Assembly: GCF_000208745.1 (NCBI RefSeq)
Contig: NC_030851.1
Span: forward strand, 17,220,067 to 17,284,066
Source: Theobroma cacao
Taxonomy: Eukaryota; Streptophyta; Magnoliopsida; Malvales; Malvaceae
Length of the DNA: 64,000 nt
Direction of reading: 5' to 3'
The translations under genes and the position numbers were made by a program. The stretch's first letter is position 1. Every line of letters starts with the position of its first letter. The notes under the pieces are model-generated. The model was not told where the DNA came from, searched no databases, and saw nothing but the letters and a program-made list of their open reading frames with translations. Below, in pieces: positions 62,841 to 64,000 of this stretch.

Positions 62841-64000
62841 GTCACAGCCCAAATGCCGGGCCATGATCGGATCATGGGCTCAATAGGCATAGCCCACTAA
62901 GCCTAAGCAAGCCTTTTTATGCAAACCCGATCATCATTCCAAACCATCATTTCTAAAACCACATATTAAAATTCTGAATTAAAATATTTCAGTAATATTC
63001 TATAGTGACCCAAAACTCACAATTTTATTATGTCAAAATAATATCATCTGTTTGCCAACTCATAGTGGCATCGGTAATCAAATATATATAATTGACTTAT
63101 AACATGGATCCTAGCGGATTACATTACATGTACGCGTTCACAAGTAATAGACCTTTGACTGTCAATGGAGTGACCATAGGTGAAGGTACAGCTATTGAGA
63201 TGCCATAGTACCTACTAAGAGGATGAGCATACGTGGACACTCAATCTAGGTCCCAACTATCTTCGAATATGAAAACATGAAGTTTAAAAACATGAAGTTT
63301 AAAAACATGAGTATAAAACTCAGTGAGTGAACATAAGAAGGGAACAAGCAATCAATAGGAAGAATTTGAAAATCATGATGCACTTCTTTCAAAAACAATG
63401 CAATTGATTTAGTTTCTTACTAAAAACCCCTCATTTCAAACTTTGATTAATAATCTCCTAGTGTTGCAAAAACCCAAGATTTAGCCATGAAGTTAAATGG
63501 GTGAAAAATATGTCAAAATCAAGCAAGGTAGCAAGCATGGCAGCAAGTTTCTCGTTGCAGCGAGTTTCAGGCGGCTAAAACAGAAAGTTTCTCACTACAA
63601 CGAGAAATAGTGTCAATTTGCATGTATATCAATTTTTCTAGCATATCTCCCGTTATAGAAGTCCAATTGATCTGATTTTTGACCATTAGAAAGGTAAGAG
63701 GCAGGGCTACAACTTTGATGTTTACCACTTTTCCCAGTTCAGATGGGAAAGTGGTAAAATCTTCGTCAAAGTGAAAGCATTGCACTAGAACCCGAGAGTT
63801 TCTAGCTGCAGCGAGATTTATTCTCACTGCAGCGAGTTGCTGGTTGCCAAAACAGAATGTTGCTCACTGTAGCAAGAATGTTTTCTCACTACAGCGAAAA
63901 GTAGGGCACCTAAATGCAAAAAGGACCTCTTTTGCACTAAAAATCCATTTGGTACTGCAATAAAATCAATTTTTAAAGAAAATAGAAAATTCTCAAGATT
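62841..64000 (-). repeat. LTR-like gypsy repeat, truncated by the window end
   Basis: Starts TGTCACAGCCCAAATGCC, which reads as the reverse complement of an LTR end of the GGGTCGTGACA type seen at 1957. It also carries AAAACTCAGTGAGTGA, the reverse of the TTACTCACTGG motif in the left-hand repeat. 63545-63900 contains six near-palindromic motifs related to CTCGCTGCAGCGAG. The minus-strand ORF at 63567-63827 lies wholly inside this repeat and is not a gene. Confidence 0.45.
63548..63900. repeat. Six dispersed copies of a CTCGCTGCAGCGAG-like palindrome
   Basis: Copies read CTCGTTGCAGCGAG (63552), CTCACTACAACGAG (63590), TAGCTGCAGCGAG (63803), CTCACTGCAGCGAG (63823), CTCACTGTAGCAAG (63863) and CTCACTACAGCGAA (63886). 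Most are flanked by TTT and AAA-type runs, and the spacing is irregular. Confidence 0.8.

Overview
The window is plant nuclear DNA, most likely from a eudicot. It has AT-rich intergenic DNA, many-exon genes with GT-AG introns, nested LTR retrotransposons, and land-plant-specific genes (a REF/SRPP protein, ASY1, CYP78A and plant-type TOM20). I cannot fix the species; a woody rosid such as a member of Malvales is only a guess. There are two long N gaps (3552-3986 and 39513-40222) and two single-N joins (30081 and 50259). Both single-N joins have the same sequence on either side.

Layout. 1-3180: two opposed copies of one LTR-like repeat. 4425-5555 (-): REF/SRPP small-rubber-particle-like protein, intact. 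7116-12262 (-): ASY1, the meiotic HORMA axis protein, intact; I could place 22 exons and 610 codons. 13745-16929 (-): SCP1-like small phosphatase (SSP4 type), intact, 457 residues, with a 5' UTR intron up to 17833. 18-22 kb: repeats and unassigned DNA. 22331-42190: a nest made of a broken DRIP-like E3 ligase fragment, flanked by inverted repeats and split by an 18.1-kb Tat/Ogre-type Ty3-gypsy element (23183-41301, target duplication AGCCC). 43214-46252 (-): CYP78A cytochrome P450 pseudogene. 46.3-58 kb: repeats, including a Harbinger-like element (49633-50695), diverged tandem duplications, a Helitron-like 5' end and one possible very small gene (55375-56281, -). 58073-61402 (-): TOM20, intact, 202 residues. 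62841-64000: truncated LTR-like repeat carrying a recurring palindrome.

The four intact genes all lie on the minus strand and do unrelated housekeeping, meiotic or stress jobs. I see no operon-like or cluster logic. The most informative structure is the nest at 22-42 kb. A decayed gene fragment sits between inverted repeats like those of a gene-capturing DNA transposon. A large retroelement with an extra ORF1, two RNase H domains and a tandem-repeat 3' UTR later split it.
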